Of a DNA stretch of 64,000 bases, positions 31,682 to 41,411 are shown piece after piece (the first letter of the stretch is position 1; the number at the start of each line of letters is the position of its first letter). Origin of the DNA: Paraburkholderia fungorum (GTDB lineage: Bacteria > Pseudomonadota > Gammaproteobacteria > Burkholderiales > Burkholderiaceae); contig NZ_CADFGE010000004.1 of assembly GCF_902833645.1 (NCBI RefSeq), positions 124,001-188,000 of the forward strand, in the 5' to 3' direction. Position numbers and translations under genes: made by a program. The notes below the pieces were generated by a model. It had not been told where the DNA came from. It was given only the letters and a program-made list of their open reading frames with translations, and did no database searches.

Positions 31682-32746
31682 TCAGGTCGCGGCCGAATCC
31701 CACAGGCCAGGGATGGGGCTCGAAGCGTCCGGCGCGGCGAGGCCGAAATGCCGGTACGTAAGCAGCGTGGCGACACGCCCGCGCGGCGTGCGCTGCAAGA
31801 AGCCTTGCTGGATCAGATACGGTTCGAGCACGTCTTCGATCGTGTCACGCTCTTCGCCGATTGCCGCTGCGAGGTTGTCGACGCCGACCGGGCCGCCGTC
31901 GAACTTGTGCAGGATCGCCTCAAGCAGCTTGCGGTCCATCAGGTCGAAACCGACCGCGTCCACGTCGAGCATTCTGAGCGCGGCGTCGGCCACCTGCGCG
32001 GTGATATTGCCGTCCGCCTTCACCTCGGCGAAATCGCGCACACGGCGCAACAGCCGGTTCGCGATCCGCGGCGTGCCGCGCGCGCGCTTGGCGATTTCGA
32101 ACGCACCATCCGGGTGAATCTGCGCATTCAACAGCGACGCCGAACGGGTGACGATGCGCGCCAGTTCTTCGGCGTTATAAAACTCGAGCCGTGCGACGAT
32201 GCCGAAGCGATCGCGCAACGGATTGGTCAGCATGCCAGCGCGCGTGGTGGCGCCGACCAGCGTGAAAGGCTGCAGATCCAGCTTCACGCTGCGCGCGGCC
32301 GGTCCTTCGCCAATCATGATGTCGATCTGATAATCCTCCAACGCCGGATACAGAATTTCTTCGACGACCGGCGAGAGCCGGTGGATTTCGTCGATGAACA
32401 GCACGTCGTTGGCTTCCAGATTGGTGAGCAACGCGGCAAGGTCGCCGGCGCGTTCGAGCACCGGGCCGGACGTTTGCCGCAGATTGACACCCATTTCCCG
32501 CGCGATGATGTGCGCGAGCGTGGTTTTGCCGAGACCGGGCGGTCCGAACAGCAGCACGTGGTCGAGTGACTCCGAGCGGCGCTTGGCGGCTTCAATGAAG
32601 ATTTCCAGTTGACCGCGCACTTTTTCCTGCCCGACATACTCGTCGAGCTGGCGCGGGCGCAGCGCGCGCTCGAACGCTTCTTCATTCGGCGAGACGGGCG
32701 TGGCCGCGATGATGCGCTCGGCGGCGAGTTTGTCGGTTTCGATCAT
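31682..32746 (-). CDS. ruvB: Holliday junction DNA helicase RuvB
   Basis: AAA+ branch-migration motor of 354 residues. Walker A is [10 protein letters not shown], Walker B region [11 protein letters not shown], sensor segment [11 protein letters not shown]-terminal winged helix ends in RTPRGRVAT. It drives branch migration with RuvA and hands junctions to RuvC. It is 121 bases downstream of ruvA on the same strand. It starts ATG 32746. Confidence 0.98.
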   Translation of the reverse strand: MIETDKLAAERIIAATPVSPNEEAFERALRPRQLDEYVGQEKVRGQLEIFIEAAKRRSESLDHVLLFGPPGLGKTTLAHIIAREMGVNLRQTSGPVLERAGDLAALLTNLEANDVLFIDEIHRLSPVVEEILYPALEDYQIDIMIGEGPAARSVKLDLQPFTLVGATTRAGMLTNPLRDRFGIVARLEFYNAEELARIVTRSASLLNAQIHPDGAFEIAKRARGTPRIANRLLRRVRDFAEVKADGNITAQVADAALRMLDVDAVGFDLMDRKLLEAILHKFDGGPVGVDNLAAAIGEERDTIEDVLEPYLIQQGFLQRTPRGRVATLLTYRHFGLAAPDASSPIPGLWDSAAT

Positions 32747-32867
32747 GCGGTCATTGTACCGCGCCCCGCCCGTGGCGAAACCCGGCCGAACGGCCAGGGT
32801 GCGCGTCGCGCAGCCATGTGCGAAGCTCTACATGTCGCACGCAGCGCCACCGTCACGGCATGCGCTA

Positions 32868-33449
32868 TTAACCCTTGGAGAGCGCCTTCAGCGCGAGCTT
32901 GATCCCTTCGGAAACGCCGGTGCCCGCTGGCACGTTCTTGACGGCCGCCAGCGCTTCTTTTTCGGAGTAACCCAACGCGATCAGCGCGTTCAGGATATCG
33001 GAGGCGTGATCGGACGCCGACACCGTGCCAGCCATTGCGCCCAGATCGGCGCCGATCTTGCCCTTCAGTTCGAGAAGCAGGCGCTCGGCTGTTTTCTTGC
33101 CGATACCGGGCACGCGTGTCAGGCGCGCAGCGTCCTGCATGGTGACGGTCTGCGCGAGCTCATGCACGCTCATGCCGGAGAGCACGGCGAGCGCCATGCG
33201 TGCGCCGATGCCGGTGATTTTCAGCAATTCGCGGAAGGTCGAGCGTTCCTCGGCCGTGCCGAAGCCATAGAGCAGATGCGCATCTTCACGCACGATCATT
33301 TGCGTGAGCAGCACGACGCGCTCACCGGTCGAGGGCAGGTTGTAGAACGTACTCATTGGCACGTCGACTTCGTAACCCACGCCGTTGCAGTCGACGAGCA
33401 GATGTGGCGGGTTTTTTTCCAGCAGAACGCCGGCAATGCGACCGATCAT
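32868..33449 (-). CDS. ruvA: Holliday junction DNA helicase RuvA
   Basis: RuvA of 193 residues forms the tetramer that grips Holliday junctions. N-terminal OB fold ([20 protein letters not shown]), two helix-hairpin-helix motifs ([13 protein letters not shown] and [15 protein letters not shown]), and the C-terminal domain III that contacts RuvB ([19 protein letters not shown]). It is first in a ruvA-ruvB unit, separated from ruvC by a gene on the opposite strand. Confidence 0.98.
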   Translation of the reverse strand: MIGRIAGVLLEKNPPHLLVDCNGVGYEVDVPMSTFYNLPSTGERVVLLTQMIVREDAHLLYGFGTAEERSTFRELLKITGIGARMALAVLSGMSVHELAQTVTMQDAARLTRVPGIGKKTAERLLLELKGKIGADLGAMAGTVSASDHASDILNALIALGYSEKEALAAVKNVPAGTGVSEGIKLALKALSKG

Positions 33450-33646
33450 GGCGGATTCAATCTCGAGAGAAAGGGCGAGTGTAGCGCAGTGGATGCGCGG
33501 CGGGTCTGGCAGCGCGGTGGCGTACCGGCCCGCTGTGCAGTGGCGCGCCGCGCTATCCGCGATCGCGGTTGACCGGCGTGTTACGGCCCACTAGACTGAG
33601 ATCCCTTTTGGCGGGTTCTCGCCCGGCACAACCAGAAGGAGCGTCC

Positions 33647-34279
33647 ATGCTAAGCCTCACCACTCTCGCGCTGTTTGCCGGTGCGTGTCTCGCGTTGACC
33701 GCCACGCCCGGCCCCGACATGCTGCTGATCGCTTCGCGCAGCGTGAGCCAGGGACGTCCCGCCGGTTTCGCCTCGTTGGCGGGTATCCTGGTCGGCACTT
33801 ACTGTCATGCGCTGGCCGCCGCATTCGGTCTGTCGCAACTGTTTCTGGCCGTGCCGATGGCCTATGACGTCGTGCGTTTCGTCGGCGCCGCTTACCTCCT
33901 GTATCTCGCCTGGAAGACATTCCGCACGCAAGGCACCGTGCTGTCGCCGAATGCGTCGATGAGCCGTTACCCGGTTGGCCGGATATTCCGCCAAGGTCTG
34001 TTCACCAACCTGCTGAACCCCAAAGTCGCGCTGTTCGTCCTCGCGCTGTTTCCGCAGTTCGTGCGGCCCGAAGCGGGCTCGGTGGCGTTGCAGATCATGG
34101 TGCTCGCGACCGTGCTGAATCTGATCGGCTTCTGTGTGAACGGCGCGGTGATTCTGATGGCGAGCAAGCTGAGCCGTAAGCTCAGTGCCGGGCGCCGGCC
34201 GTCGCGCCTGCCGCAGTATCTGCTCGGAACCGTGTTTGCCGGGCTGGCTTGCCGGCTTGCGCTGGCGAGCCGGAACTGA
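33647..34279 (+). CDS. LysE/RhtB family amino acid exporter
   Basis: Membrane protein of 210 residues with about six hydrophobic segments. It carries the family signature TPGPDMLLIASRSVSQGRPAG and FTNLLNPKVALFVLALFPQFV. Members export amino acids such as threonine, homoserine or leucine; the substrate here is unknown. ATG 33647 has AGAAGGAGC upstream, so a longer frame to 33569 is rejected. It lies between ruvC and ruvA on the opposite strand, and its stop is four bases from the end of ruvC. Confidence 0.9.
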   Translation: MLSLTTLALFAGACLALTATPGPDMLLIASRSVSQGRPAGFASLAGILVGTYCHALAAAFGLSQLFLAVPMAYDVVRFVGAAYLLYLAWKTFRTQGTVLSPNASMSRYPVGRIFRQGLFTNLLNPKVALFVLALFPQFVRPEAGSVALQIMVLATVLNLIGFCVNGAVILMASKLSRKLSAGRRPSRLPQYLLGTVFAGLACRLALASRN

Positions 34280-34283
34280 GGGC

Positions 34284-34826
34284 CTAGCCCACCAGCCGTC
34301 CACGCCGCACACGCAAGCCCTTTTTCGCGAGCGACGGTGCAATACCACCCAGCGTACTCAGCGTCGAGCCCCCATGTGCGTGGCAAATCGCCATGCCGAG
34401 GGCGTCGGCCGCATCGGTGCCGGGCACGCCGGAGAGGTTGAGCAGCCGGACCACCATCTGCTGCATCTGCTCTTTGGTTGCGCGGCCGTAGCCGACCACG
34501 GCCTGCTTCAACTGCAAGGCCGTATATTCGGCAACCGGCACGCCACCCGCCACCAGCCCACAGATCGCCGCGCCGCGAGCCTGGCCAAGCAGCAGGGTGG
34601 ATTGCGGGTTGACGTTGACGAACACCTTTTCGATTGCCGATTGATCCGGTGAATGCTGACGGATCAGCGTCGAAATGCCTTCGAAAATAGTGCCGAGACG
34701 CGAGGGCAGGTCGGCGTCGGCGGTTTTAATCGTGCCGCTCGCGACGTAGCTGAGCCGGTGGCCGTGTTGATCGATCACGCCGAAGCCGGTCACGCGCAAG
34801 CCGGGGTCGATGCCGAGAATTCTCAT
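34284..34826 (-). CDS. ruvC: Holliday junction endonuclease RuvC
   Basis: Resolvase of 180 residues with the RNase H-like fold. The first catalytic aspartate is Asp7 in [16 protein letters not shown], and acidic residues follow in IEKVFVNVN and the C-terminal [15 protein letters not shown] 34826 gives the normal length; the in-frame extension to 34970 has no support. The usual ruvC-ruvA-ruvB order is kept but broken by the exporter gene on the other strand. Confidence 0.97.
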   Translation of the reverse strand: MRILGIDPGLRVTGFGVIDQHGHRLSYVASGTIKTADADLPSRLGTIFEGISTLIRQHSPDQSAIEKVFVNVNPQSTLLLGQARGAAICGLVAGGVPVAEYTALQLKQAVVGYGRATKEQMQQMVVRLLNLSGVPGTDAADALGMAICHAHGGSTLSTLGGIAPSLAKKGLRVRRGRLVG

Positions 34827-34975
34827 GAGGTGCCGCACGTGCGGTAAAAACTGGGTGCTTGCGATACTACAACGAACGCGCCGTGCGGCGGGCGGCGCGG
34901 CGCGAAGCCGGCGGAATAAAAACTGCTGCGCTACGAACGGGACAGGCGCAACCGGGCCAACAGGAGGCAACGCGG

Positions 34976-35212
34976 ATGGAGCGTTATCGGAATCTCAGCG
35001 GCGACTCAGGCGTCGTAGCCTATGAAATCGGTGACGACTTCATCGCGGTCCGCTTCAGGCCGGGCGTCACGTATTGGTACACATCGGCGAGTGTCGGCGC
35101 GAAACATGTCGCCACGCTCAAGCGCCTTGCGCGGCGAGGGCAGGGGCTCAGCACCTACATCAGCCAGCACGCAGACGTCAGCGGCGGTTATGACCGCAAG
35201 GAAGAGGATTGA
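34976..35212 (+). CDS. Small KTSC-domain-like protein
   Basis: A 78-residue protein starting [20 protein letters not shown]. The stretch through [20 protein letters not shown] resembles the KTSC domain (a short fold named after a lysyl-tRNA synthetase-associated motif), and the C-terminal half is basic then acidic. AGGAGG at 34962-34967 is well spaced to ATG 34976, which argues that it is a real gene. Function is unknown. It is divergent from ruvC and ends at a strong terminator shared with purH. Confidence 0.72.
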   Translation: MERYRNLSGDSGVVAYEIGDDFIAVRFRPGVTYWYTSASVGAKHVATLKRLARRGQGLSTYISQHADVSGGYDRKEED

Positions 35213-35244
35213 GCGGCCGGGCACGCCCCATAGCTAGAAAGCAG

Positions 35245-35275
35245 AACGGCCCGGCGGAATCTCCGCCGGGCCGTT
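35245..35275. terminator. Terminator between KTSC gene and purH
   Basis: AACGGCCCGGCGGA (35245-35258) pairs perfectly with TCCGCCGGGCCGTT (35262-35275), loop of three. The T run is short on both sides. Confidence 0.75.
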
Positions 35276-35335
35276 TCATCGACAGCGAGGTTCGACGAGC
35301 GCCGCGCAACACCCACGCCGCCCGCGAAGCCAAAA

Positions 35336-36901
35336 TCAATGCCGGAAGTGCCGCACGCCGGTCAACACCATCGCGATGTTGTGCTCGTCCGCCGCGCTGA
35401 CCACTTCGTCGTCACGCATCGAACCGCCCGGTTGAATCACGCAGGTTGCGCCTGCCGCGACCACCACATCCAGACCGTCGCGGAACGGGAAGAACGCATC
35501 CGACGCCACGGCCGAACCCGTCAGCGTCAGCCCGGCGTTCTGCGCCTTGATGCTGGCGATACGCGCCGAGTCCACGCGGCTCATCTGGCCCGCGCCGACG
35601 CCGAGCGTCATGCCGTTGCCGCAGAACACGATCGCGTTCGACTTCACGTACTTCGCGACGCGCCATGCGAACAGCAGGTCGTCCATTTCTTTCGGCGTCG
35701 GGTGACGCTTCGTGACCACGCGCAATTCGCGCGGCTGCACGTTCTTCGAATCGAGCGATTGCACCAGCAGGCCGCCGCCGACGCGCTTCAGATCGAACGC
35801 GTTATGGCCTTCGCCCAAGGCGATTTCCAGCAGACGCACGTTCTGCTTGGCCGCGAACACCTGGCGGGCCGCCGCGCTGAACGACGGGGCGATCAGCACT
35901 TCGACAAACTGCTTGGCCACTGCCTGCGCGGTCGTCTCGTCGACCTCACGGTTGAACGCGATGATGCCGCCGAACGCCGAGGTCGGATCGGTCTGGAACG
36001 CCTTTGCATACGCTTCGTTCGCGTCCGCGCCGACTGCCACGCCGCACGGATTCGCGTGCTTGACGATCACGCACGCCGGCACGTCGAACGTCTTCACGCA
36101 TTCCCACGCAGCATCGGAATCGGCGATGTTGTTGTACGACAGTTCCTTGCCTTGCAACTGGACGTAGTTCGCCAGCGCGCCCGGCTGCACCGCCAGGTCG
36201 CGGTAGAACGCGGCGCTCTGGTGCGGGTTTTCGCCGTAGCGCAGGTCCTGCGCCTTGCTGAACGCCAGGTTGAACGTAGCCGGATACGTGTTGCGCGACG
36301 AGTGTTGCAGTTCGTCGGTCAGGCTCGTCAGGTAGTTCGTGATCGCGCCGTCGTACTGCGCGGTGTGCGCGAACACTTTGGTGGCGAGGCAGAAGTTCGT
36401 CTTGTACGAAACGGCGTTGCTGTTCGTGCGCATTTCGTCGAGCACGACCGCGTAATCCGCCGGATCGACCACCACGGTCACGTCGCGATGATTCTTCGCG
36501 GCCGAGCGCAGCATGGTCGGGCCGCCGATGTCGATGTTCTCGATCGCGTCTTCCAGCGAGCACTCTTCTTTCGACACGGTCTGCACGAACGGATACAGAT
36601 TCACGACCAGCAGGTCGATCGTCGGGATGTCGTGCTTTTCAAGCGCTGCCATGTGTTCCGGCAGGTCGCGGCGCGCCAGAATGCCGCCGTGCACCTTCGG
36701 ATGCAGCGTTTTCACGCGCCCGTCCAGCATTTCCGGGAAGCCCGTGTAGTCGGCGACCTCGGTGACGGAGAGACCCGCGTCCGCGAGCAGTTTCGCGGTG
36801 CCGCCGGTCGACAGGATCTTGACGCCGAGGTCCGACAGCGACTTGGCGAAGTCGACGATGCCGGACTTGTCGGAAACGGAGATGAGCGCTTGCTTGATCA
36901 T
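35336..36901 (-). CDS. purH: Bifunctional AICAR transformylase / IMP cyclohydrolase
   Basis: PurH of 521 residues performs the last two steps to IMP. The N-terminal MGS-like cyclohydrolase domain begins [18 protein letters not shown]. The C-terminal transformylase has the catalytic Lys-His pair in [12 protein letters not shown] and ends in GVRHFRH. It follows dusB and fis on the same strand, 55 bases after fis. This dusB-fis-purH order is common in betaproteobacteria. Confidence 0.98.
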   Translation of the reverse strand: MIKQALISVSDKSGIVDFAKSLSDLGVKILSTGGTAKLLADAGLSVTEVADYTGFPEMLDGRVKTLHPKVHGGILARRDLPEHMAALEKHDIPTIDLLVVNLYPFVQTVSKEECSLEDAIENIDIGGPTMLRSAAKNHRDVTVVVDPADYAVVLDEMRTNSNAVSYKTNFCLATKVFAHTAQYDGAITNYLTSLTDELQHSSRNTYPATFNLAFSKAQDLRYGENPHQSAAFYRDLAVQPGALANYVQLQGKELSYNNIADSDAAWECVKTFDVPACVIVKHANPCGVAVGADANEAYAKAFQTDPTSAFGGIIAFNREVDETTAQAVAKQFVEVLIAPSFSAAARQVFAAKQNVRLLEIALGEGHNAFDLKRVGGGLLVQSLDSKNVQPRELRVVTKRHPTPKEMDDLLFAWRVAKYVKSNAIVFCGNGMTLGVGAGQMSRVDSARIASIKAQNAGLTLTGSAVASDAFFPFRDGLDVVVAAGATCVIQPGGSMRDDEVVSAADEHNIAMVLTGVRHFRH

Positions 36902-36956
36902 GATGAAGACGAAAAGCCGAAGGGAAACGTGGCAGGGCGCCTGAAACTACAACGAA

Positions 36957-37190
36957 CTACAACAGACCGTGCTGTTGCAGTTTCTTGCGCAGCGTATTGC
37001 GGTTGATGCCGAGATACTCGGCGGCCAGCGACTGATTGCCGCCGGCCTGCTCGAGCACCACTTCGAGCAAGGGTTTTTCCACGCATGAAATAACCATGTC
37101 GTAGACGTCATGCGGATTGGAGCCGTCGAGATCCTGGAAATACATCCCCAGGCTGTCGCGGACAGATTGTTCGATATTGTTCTTGCTCAT
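36957..37190 (-). CDS. fis: Fis family DNA-binding protein
   Basis: A 77-residue nucleoid protein with a Fis-type C-terminal helix-turn-helix (NQSLAAEYLGINRNTLRKKL). The N-terminal part is shorter than in E. coli Fis (98 residues), as is usual in betaproteobacteria. It bends DNA and modulates transcription and recombination. Its start overlaps the dusB stop by four bases, so it is translationally coupled to dusB. Confidence 0.94.
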   Translation of the reverse strand: MSKNNIEQSVRDSLGMYFQDLDGSNPHDVYDMVISCVEKPLLEVVLEQAGGNQSLAAEYLGINRNTLRKKLQQHGLL

Positions 37191-38254
37191 GCTGCTAGTC
37201 GGTCGGTATGGTCCGGCTCGCCGTCGTTCTTGCTGAGCGTCTCGTCGACGTAGACGAGGCGGTCGGAGATCGCCTTTTGGGCGTCGAAGAATTCGTTGAC
37301 GGCGAGGAGTTGTTCGCGCGTGGTGTCCAGCGTATTCATGCGGTGCCGGAACACATTGGCGCCAGAAAGGCCGCGAGTGTACCAGCCGATATGCTTACGC
37401 GCAGTGCGCACGCCCGTAAATTCGCCGTAGAACGCGTAGTGATCTTCGAGATGTTCGTTCATCACCTGCTGGATTTCGTCGATGCGCGGCGGCGGCAGCA
37501 ATTCACCCGTCTGCAGGAAATACTCGATCTCGCGGAACAGCCACGGCCGACCCTGCGCGGCGCGGCCGATCATGATGGCGTCGGCGCCGGTGGCGGCGAG
37601 CACCTCGCGGGCTTTTTGCGGCGACGTAATGTCGCCATTGGCGACCACCGGAATGCGCACCGCCGCTTTGACGGCAGCGATGGTCTCGTATTCGGCGTCG
37701 CCGTGATACAGATCGGCGCGCGTGCGGCCGTGCACGGTCAGCATGGAAATGCCGGCGGCTTCGGCCAGACGGGCGACCGTCAAGGCGTTTTTATTGTCGC
37801 GATTCCAGCCGGTGCGGATCTTCAAGGTGACGGGCACCGCATCGGGCCCGACGCCCACCGCGCCCACCACGGCCTCGACGATGCGCTGCACCAGCGGTTC
37901 GTTCTGCAGCAATGCGGAACCCGCGGCCACGTTACACACCTTCTTGGCCGGGCAGCCCATGTTGATGTCGATGATCTGCGCGCCGTTCGCCACGTTGTAG
38001 CGCGCGGCTTCAGCCATCATGGCCGGATCGGCGCCGGCGATCTGCACGGCAATCGGTTCGACCTCGCCCGTGTGATTGGCACGGCGCATGGTCTTTTCGC
38101 TTTTCCACAACTGCGCATTCGAGGCGACCATTTCCGACACCGCATAGCCCGCGCCCAGCCGTTTGCACAATTGCCGGAACGGACGGTCGGTCACGCCGGC
38201 CATGGGGGCGACGAACAGGTTATTACGCAGATTGTGGGAGCCGAGAGTGGGCAT
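37187..38254 (-). CDS. dusB: tRNA-dihydrouridine synthase DusB
   Basis: FMN enzyme of 355 residues that reduces uridine to dihydrouridine in tRNA. The N-terminus LFVAPMAGVTDRPFRQLCK and the catalytic cysteine in INMGCPAKKVCN are clear. HGRTRADLYHG and IMIGRAAQGRPW bind flavin and tRNA. It is first in the dusB-fis-purH operon. The last 25 residues are charged and not conserved-looking. Confidence 0.96.
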   Translation of the reverse strand: MPTLGSHNLRNNLFVAPMAGVTDRPFRQLCKRLGAGYAVSEMVASNAQLWKSEKTMRRANHTGEVEPIAVQIAGADPAMMAEAARYNVANGAQIIDINMGCPAKKVCNVAAGSALLQNEPLVQRIVEAVVGAVGVGPDAVPVTLKIRTGWNRDNKNALTVARLAEAAGISMLTVHGRTRADLYHGDAEYETIAAVKAAVRIPVVANGDITSPQKAREVLAATGADAIMIGRAAQGRPWLFREIEYFLQTGELLPPPRIDEIQQVMNEHLEDHYAFYGEFTGVRTARKHIGWYTRGLSGANVFRHRMNTLDTTREQLLAVNEFFDAQKAISDRLVYVDETLSKNDGEPDHTDRLAA

Positions 38255-38399
38255 GAGTTGGACGCGCCTGCGGCCGATTGCTTCAGTTTCTTTTCAGAAT
38301 CTGTCAATCGGAGCGTTCGCGAAATGCGAGGGAAAACCGCTATTTTAGCGTTAACGGATAGCCGGCACCCGACTTGAATCCCTCGTAACTTGTTAAATC

Positions 38400-38427
38400 T
38401 TCTATGAAAGTGCTCTGGTTCATAGAA
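38400..38427. promoter_or_regulatory. Inverted repeat between ubiH-like gene and dusB
   Basis: TTCTATGAA (38400-38408) and TTCATAGAA (38419-38427) are perfect inverted repeats with a ten-base spacer. They lie upstream of dusB on its strand and could bind a regulator of dusB-fis or form a hairpin. No T tract makes it a terminator. Confidence 0.45.
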
Positions 38428-38504
38428 TCGACACCGCTCGCGCGGAGCCGTCGGCGCTGCCTAAAAAGGCTGCAACGGCGGTGGGGCGCAAGCGGGGAGT
38501 AAGC

Positions 38505-39740
38505 TCAGCGGCGCTGCCCGAACATCATTTGCCGCGCCAGCGCGGTTTTCACCGGCGGCACGAATTCCAGCGCGGTGAGGGCGAGACCTCGCAAGGCGGC
38601 GAGCGGCGGGAAGTCGACGGTGAAAAGGCGGGCGAGGGTGTCGGTCGCGCCGATTGTCAGGCGCCGGTCGAGCGCGCGGCGTTGTGCGAAGGTGGCGAGA
38701 GCGAGCGGCGTGGGGCCTTCCGCCGACAGGGCGTCGGCCAGAGCGTGCGCGTCGCGCAAGCCCAGATTCAGGCCCTGACCCGCCACCGGATGCAGCGTCT
38801 GCGCCGCGTTGCCGATGGCGACGACATGACCCTTCACGAGCGTATCGGCGGCGTTCAGCCCCAGCGGAAACGACGCGCGCCCCTTGATTTGCGTAAAGCT
38901 ACCCATGCGGCTGCCGAACGCGGCGCCGAGTTCGCGCAGGAATTCGGCGTCCGGAAGCTGGGCGCGCCGGGCGGCTTCGTCGGGGGCGCAACACCAGACC
39001 AGTGCGTAATTCGCGCCGCGCACGCCGCCCATTGGCAGCAGCGCGATGGGTCCTTGCGACGTGAAACGCTCCCACGCCACATGCGGTTGCGGTGCCGACA
39101 CCGTGACCGTGCCGACCAGCGCAGTTTGTCCGTAATCGCGCGACCCGCCGCCGGCGCTGTTGCCCGCGCTTCCGGCGGTTTTCTGGTCGCCGAACAGGCC
39201 GCCCTCGGCATTCACCAGAATTCGCGTGCGCAGATTGCGTGTGACGCCCGCGGTTTCGATCGGCAGCGTGACGCCGTCGAGTTCCTGAGTCGGCGCCGAG
39301 GCGGCGGTGGAACGGAACCAGTGCACCGCGCTCGCGTGAACCGCTTCGGCGAGACCGTGCACGATCGCGCCATAACGCAGCACGTAGCCGAGCGCCGGCA
39401 AACCGTGCTCGCTATGGTCGATCAATGTGCGGCCGAAATGGCCGCGCTGCGATACGTGGATGCGGTGGATCGCGGTGGCCTCGGCAGGCCAGCGCAGCGG
39501 CTCGAGAATCATCCGGCTGCCCTGCGAGACGGCGATCGCGCGCGGATCGGCAATCGAATCTTCCGGCTCGCGCGCGTCGATCAACGCGATTTTCAGCGCC
39601 CGAGTCGCGCTGCGGCGTGCCAGCCAGCCGGCCAGCGCGAGCCCGACCGGCCCGGCGCCGACGATCGTCACGTCGAAATCGAAGGCGCGGTCGGCCTCGG
39701 CGGGTTTCAGAATCACCGTCGACTGGGAAACGTCGTTCAT
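38505..39740 (-). CDS. UbiH/UbiF family FAD-dependent monooxygenase
   Basis: Flavin hydroxylase of 411 residues. The FAD-binding GAGPVGLALAG is at the N-terminus, the DG-type motif region is ADPRAIAVSQGS, and the second FAD motif is GNAAQTLHPVAGQGLNLGLRDA. Family members hydroxylate the ubiquinone ring. Which position (UbiH, UbiF or UbiI type) cannot be told here. It is downstream of pepP by 31 bases, matching the E. coli pepP-ubiH neighbourhood, which favours UbiH. Confidence 0.87.
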   Translation of the reverse strand: MNDVSQSTVILKPAEADRAFDFDVTIVGAGPVGLALAGWLARRSATRALKIALIDAREPEDSIADPRAIAVSQGSRMILEPLRWPAEATAIHRIHVSQRGHFGRTLIDHSEHGLPALGYVLRYGAIVHGLAEAVHASAVHWFRSTAASAPTQELDGVTLPIETAGVTRNLRTRILVNAEGGLFGDQKTAGSAGNSAGGGSRDYGQTALVGTVTVSAPQPHVAWERFTSQGPIALLPMGGVRGANYALVWCCAPDEAARRAQLPDAEFLRELGAAFGSRMGSFTQIKGRASFPLGLNAADTLVKGHVVAIGNAAQTLHPVAGQGLNLGLRDAHALADALSAEGPTPLALATFAQRRALDRRLTIGATDTLARLFTVDFPPLAALRGLALTALEFVPPVKTALARQMMFGQRR

Positions 39741-39771
39741 TGCGGGTTGCTTCCTTCGCTTACTTCCTGAA

Positions 39772-41178
39772 TTACTGCCGAGTTGGCTGGGCCGCGCGGG
39801 CTTCCAGCATCAGCGCTTCGATCTCGTCGGCGGCCACCGGCACATCGCGCGTAATCAACTCGCAGCCGGTGGGCGTGACGATCGCGTCGTCTTCGATGCG
39901 GATACCGATATTCCAGTAGCGCTCGGGCACGCCTTCGGCCGGACGAATGTACAAGCCGGGCTCGATGGTCAGCGTCATCCCTGCCTGCAGCGTGCGCCAT
40001 GGCAATGCGCCTGCCTCGTCGCGCGGCGCGCCGCGCTCGCGGTAGTCGCCGACGTCGTGCACGTCCATGCCGAGCCAGTGGCCGGTGCGGTGCATATAGA
40101 ACGGCGCGTAGGCGCGCTCGGCGATCACTTCGTCGACCGAGGCGAATTTCGTGCGCTCGAGGATGCCGGTATCGAGCAAGCCTTGCGACAGCACGCGCAC
40201 AGCAGCCTGGTGCGGATCGTCGAACGTGGCGCCGGCGCGTGTGGCGTCGACGGCGGCCTGCTGCGCGGCCAGCACGATGTCGTACAGCTCGCGCTGCGCC
40301 GGCGTAAAGCGGCCGCTCGCCGGGAAGGTACGCGTAATGTCGGACGCATAGCCATCGAGTTCGCAGGCGGCGTCGATCAGGATCAGGTCGCCGTCCTGGG
40401 CAACCGCGTTGCCGGCCGGGTAGTGCAGCACGCAGGCGTTGGCGCCCGCCGCGACGATCGATGTGTAGGCCGGCGCCTGCGCGCCGAACTTGCGGAACGT
40501 GTAGAGCAGCTCGGCTTCGAGTTCGTACTCGCGCACGCCGGGGTGGCAGGCGGCCATGGCACGGCGATGCGCCTGCGCTGAAATCTGTCCGGCGCGGCGC
40601 ATGATGGCGAGTTCGTGATGATCCTTGACGAGCCGCATGTCGTCGAGCAAGGGGATCAGGTCTCGCGCGACGGCGGGCGTGGCGACGCCGCTGCGGCCCT
40701 GGGCGCGCACGGTATCGAGCCAGCCACGTACCTGTTCGTCCAGTTCCGCCGACGTGCCAAGCGCGTAGTGCAGCGCCGGCTTGTCGGCAAGAATCGGCGG
40801 CAGCCGCGTATCGAGTTCGCCCACGGCGAAGGCGGCATCGAAGCCGAACACCTCGCGCGCGCCGTCGGGTCCGAAACGGAAGCCTTCCCACGTCTCGCGC
40901 TCGACATTCTTTTCGCGGCAGAACAGGATCGACGCCGGCTCGCCCGGCGCCGCGCTCGCATCGAGCACCAGCCAGGCCTCGGGTTCGGTGAAACCCGTCA
41001 GATAATAGAAGTAGCTATCGTGCCGGTAGGGGTAGTCGGCGTCCCGGTTGCGCAGTTTTTCCGGCGCGGTGGGGACGATGGCGACGCCCCCACCCGCTGC
41101 GCGCAGCGCGGCGAGTACGCGCTCGCGGCGCGTGCGGTAGACGTCGACGGCGATGGTGGGTTCGGTCGGCTGGTTCAT
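39772..41178 (-). CDS. pepP: Xaa-Pro aminopeptidase PepP
   Basis: Metallopeptidase of 468 residues that removes N-terminal residues before proline. The pita-bread metal ligands are visible: two Asp in LILIDAACELDGYASDITRTF, His in RTGHWLGMDVHD, Glu in LTIEPGLYI and Glu in GIRIEDDA. The N-terminal aminopeptidase-P domain starts MNQPTEPTIAVDVYRTRRERV. I set the start at ATG 41178; the longer frame to 41328 lacks support. It is followed by the UbiH-like gene. Confidence 0.95.
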   Translation of the reverse strand: MNQPTEPTIAVDVYRTRRERVLAALRAAGGGVAIVPTAPEKLRNRDADYPYRHDSYFYYLTGFTEPEAWLVLDASAAPGEPASILFCREKNVERETWEGFRFGPDGAREVFGFDAAFAVGELDTRLPPILADKPALHYALGTSAELDEQVRGWLDTVRAQGRSGVATPAVARDLIPLLDDMRLVKDHHELAIMRRAGQISAQAHRRAMAACHPGVREYELEAELLYTFRKFGAQAPAYTSIVAAGANACVLHYPAGNAVAQDGDLILIDAACELDGYASDITRTFPASGRFTPAQRELYDIVLAAQQAAVDATRAGATFDDPHQAAVRVLSQGLLDTGILERTKFASVDEVIAERAYAPFYMHRTGHWLGMDVHDVGDYRERGAPRDEAGALPWRTLQAGMTLTIEPGLYIRPAEGVPERYWNIGIRIEDDAIVTPTGCELITRDVPVAADEIEALMLEARAAQPTRQ

Positions 41179-41411
41179 GTCGCGATTGTAGCGCCCAATG
41201 CGCAGACTTATTTTGCGCGGATACTGACGGGGAGAAGGTGGTTGTCCCGGCCACGTTGGCCATTCGGCCGGGTAGACGGCGCGCGGGCGCTGCGGCAATG
41301 TTGCAATCCATCCACAGCGAGCATCCATGCGGCTTGCGAAGCGGCCCCCCGTGTTCGGGAAGGCCGCCGACCACTTATACTTTCGCCGAATTCAAGAAAA
41401 GGCAGATGGTC

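Noticed and set aside
33569..33646. N-terminal extension of the RhtB exporter
   Set aside because: The hydrophobic start of the family begins at ATG 33647, which has a strong ribosome binding site; the extension reads as non-coding.
35339..37006. Open frame of 555 codons on the plus strand opposite purH
   Set aside because: Composition is Arg/His-rich and it mirrors purH and part of fis in a shadow frame; no domain is visible.
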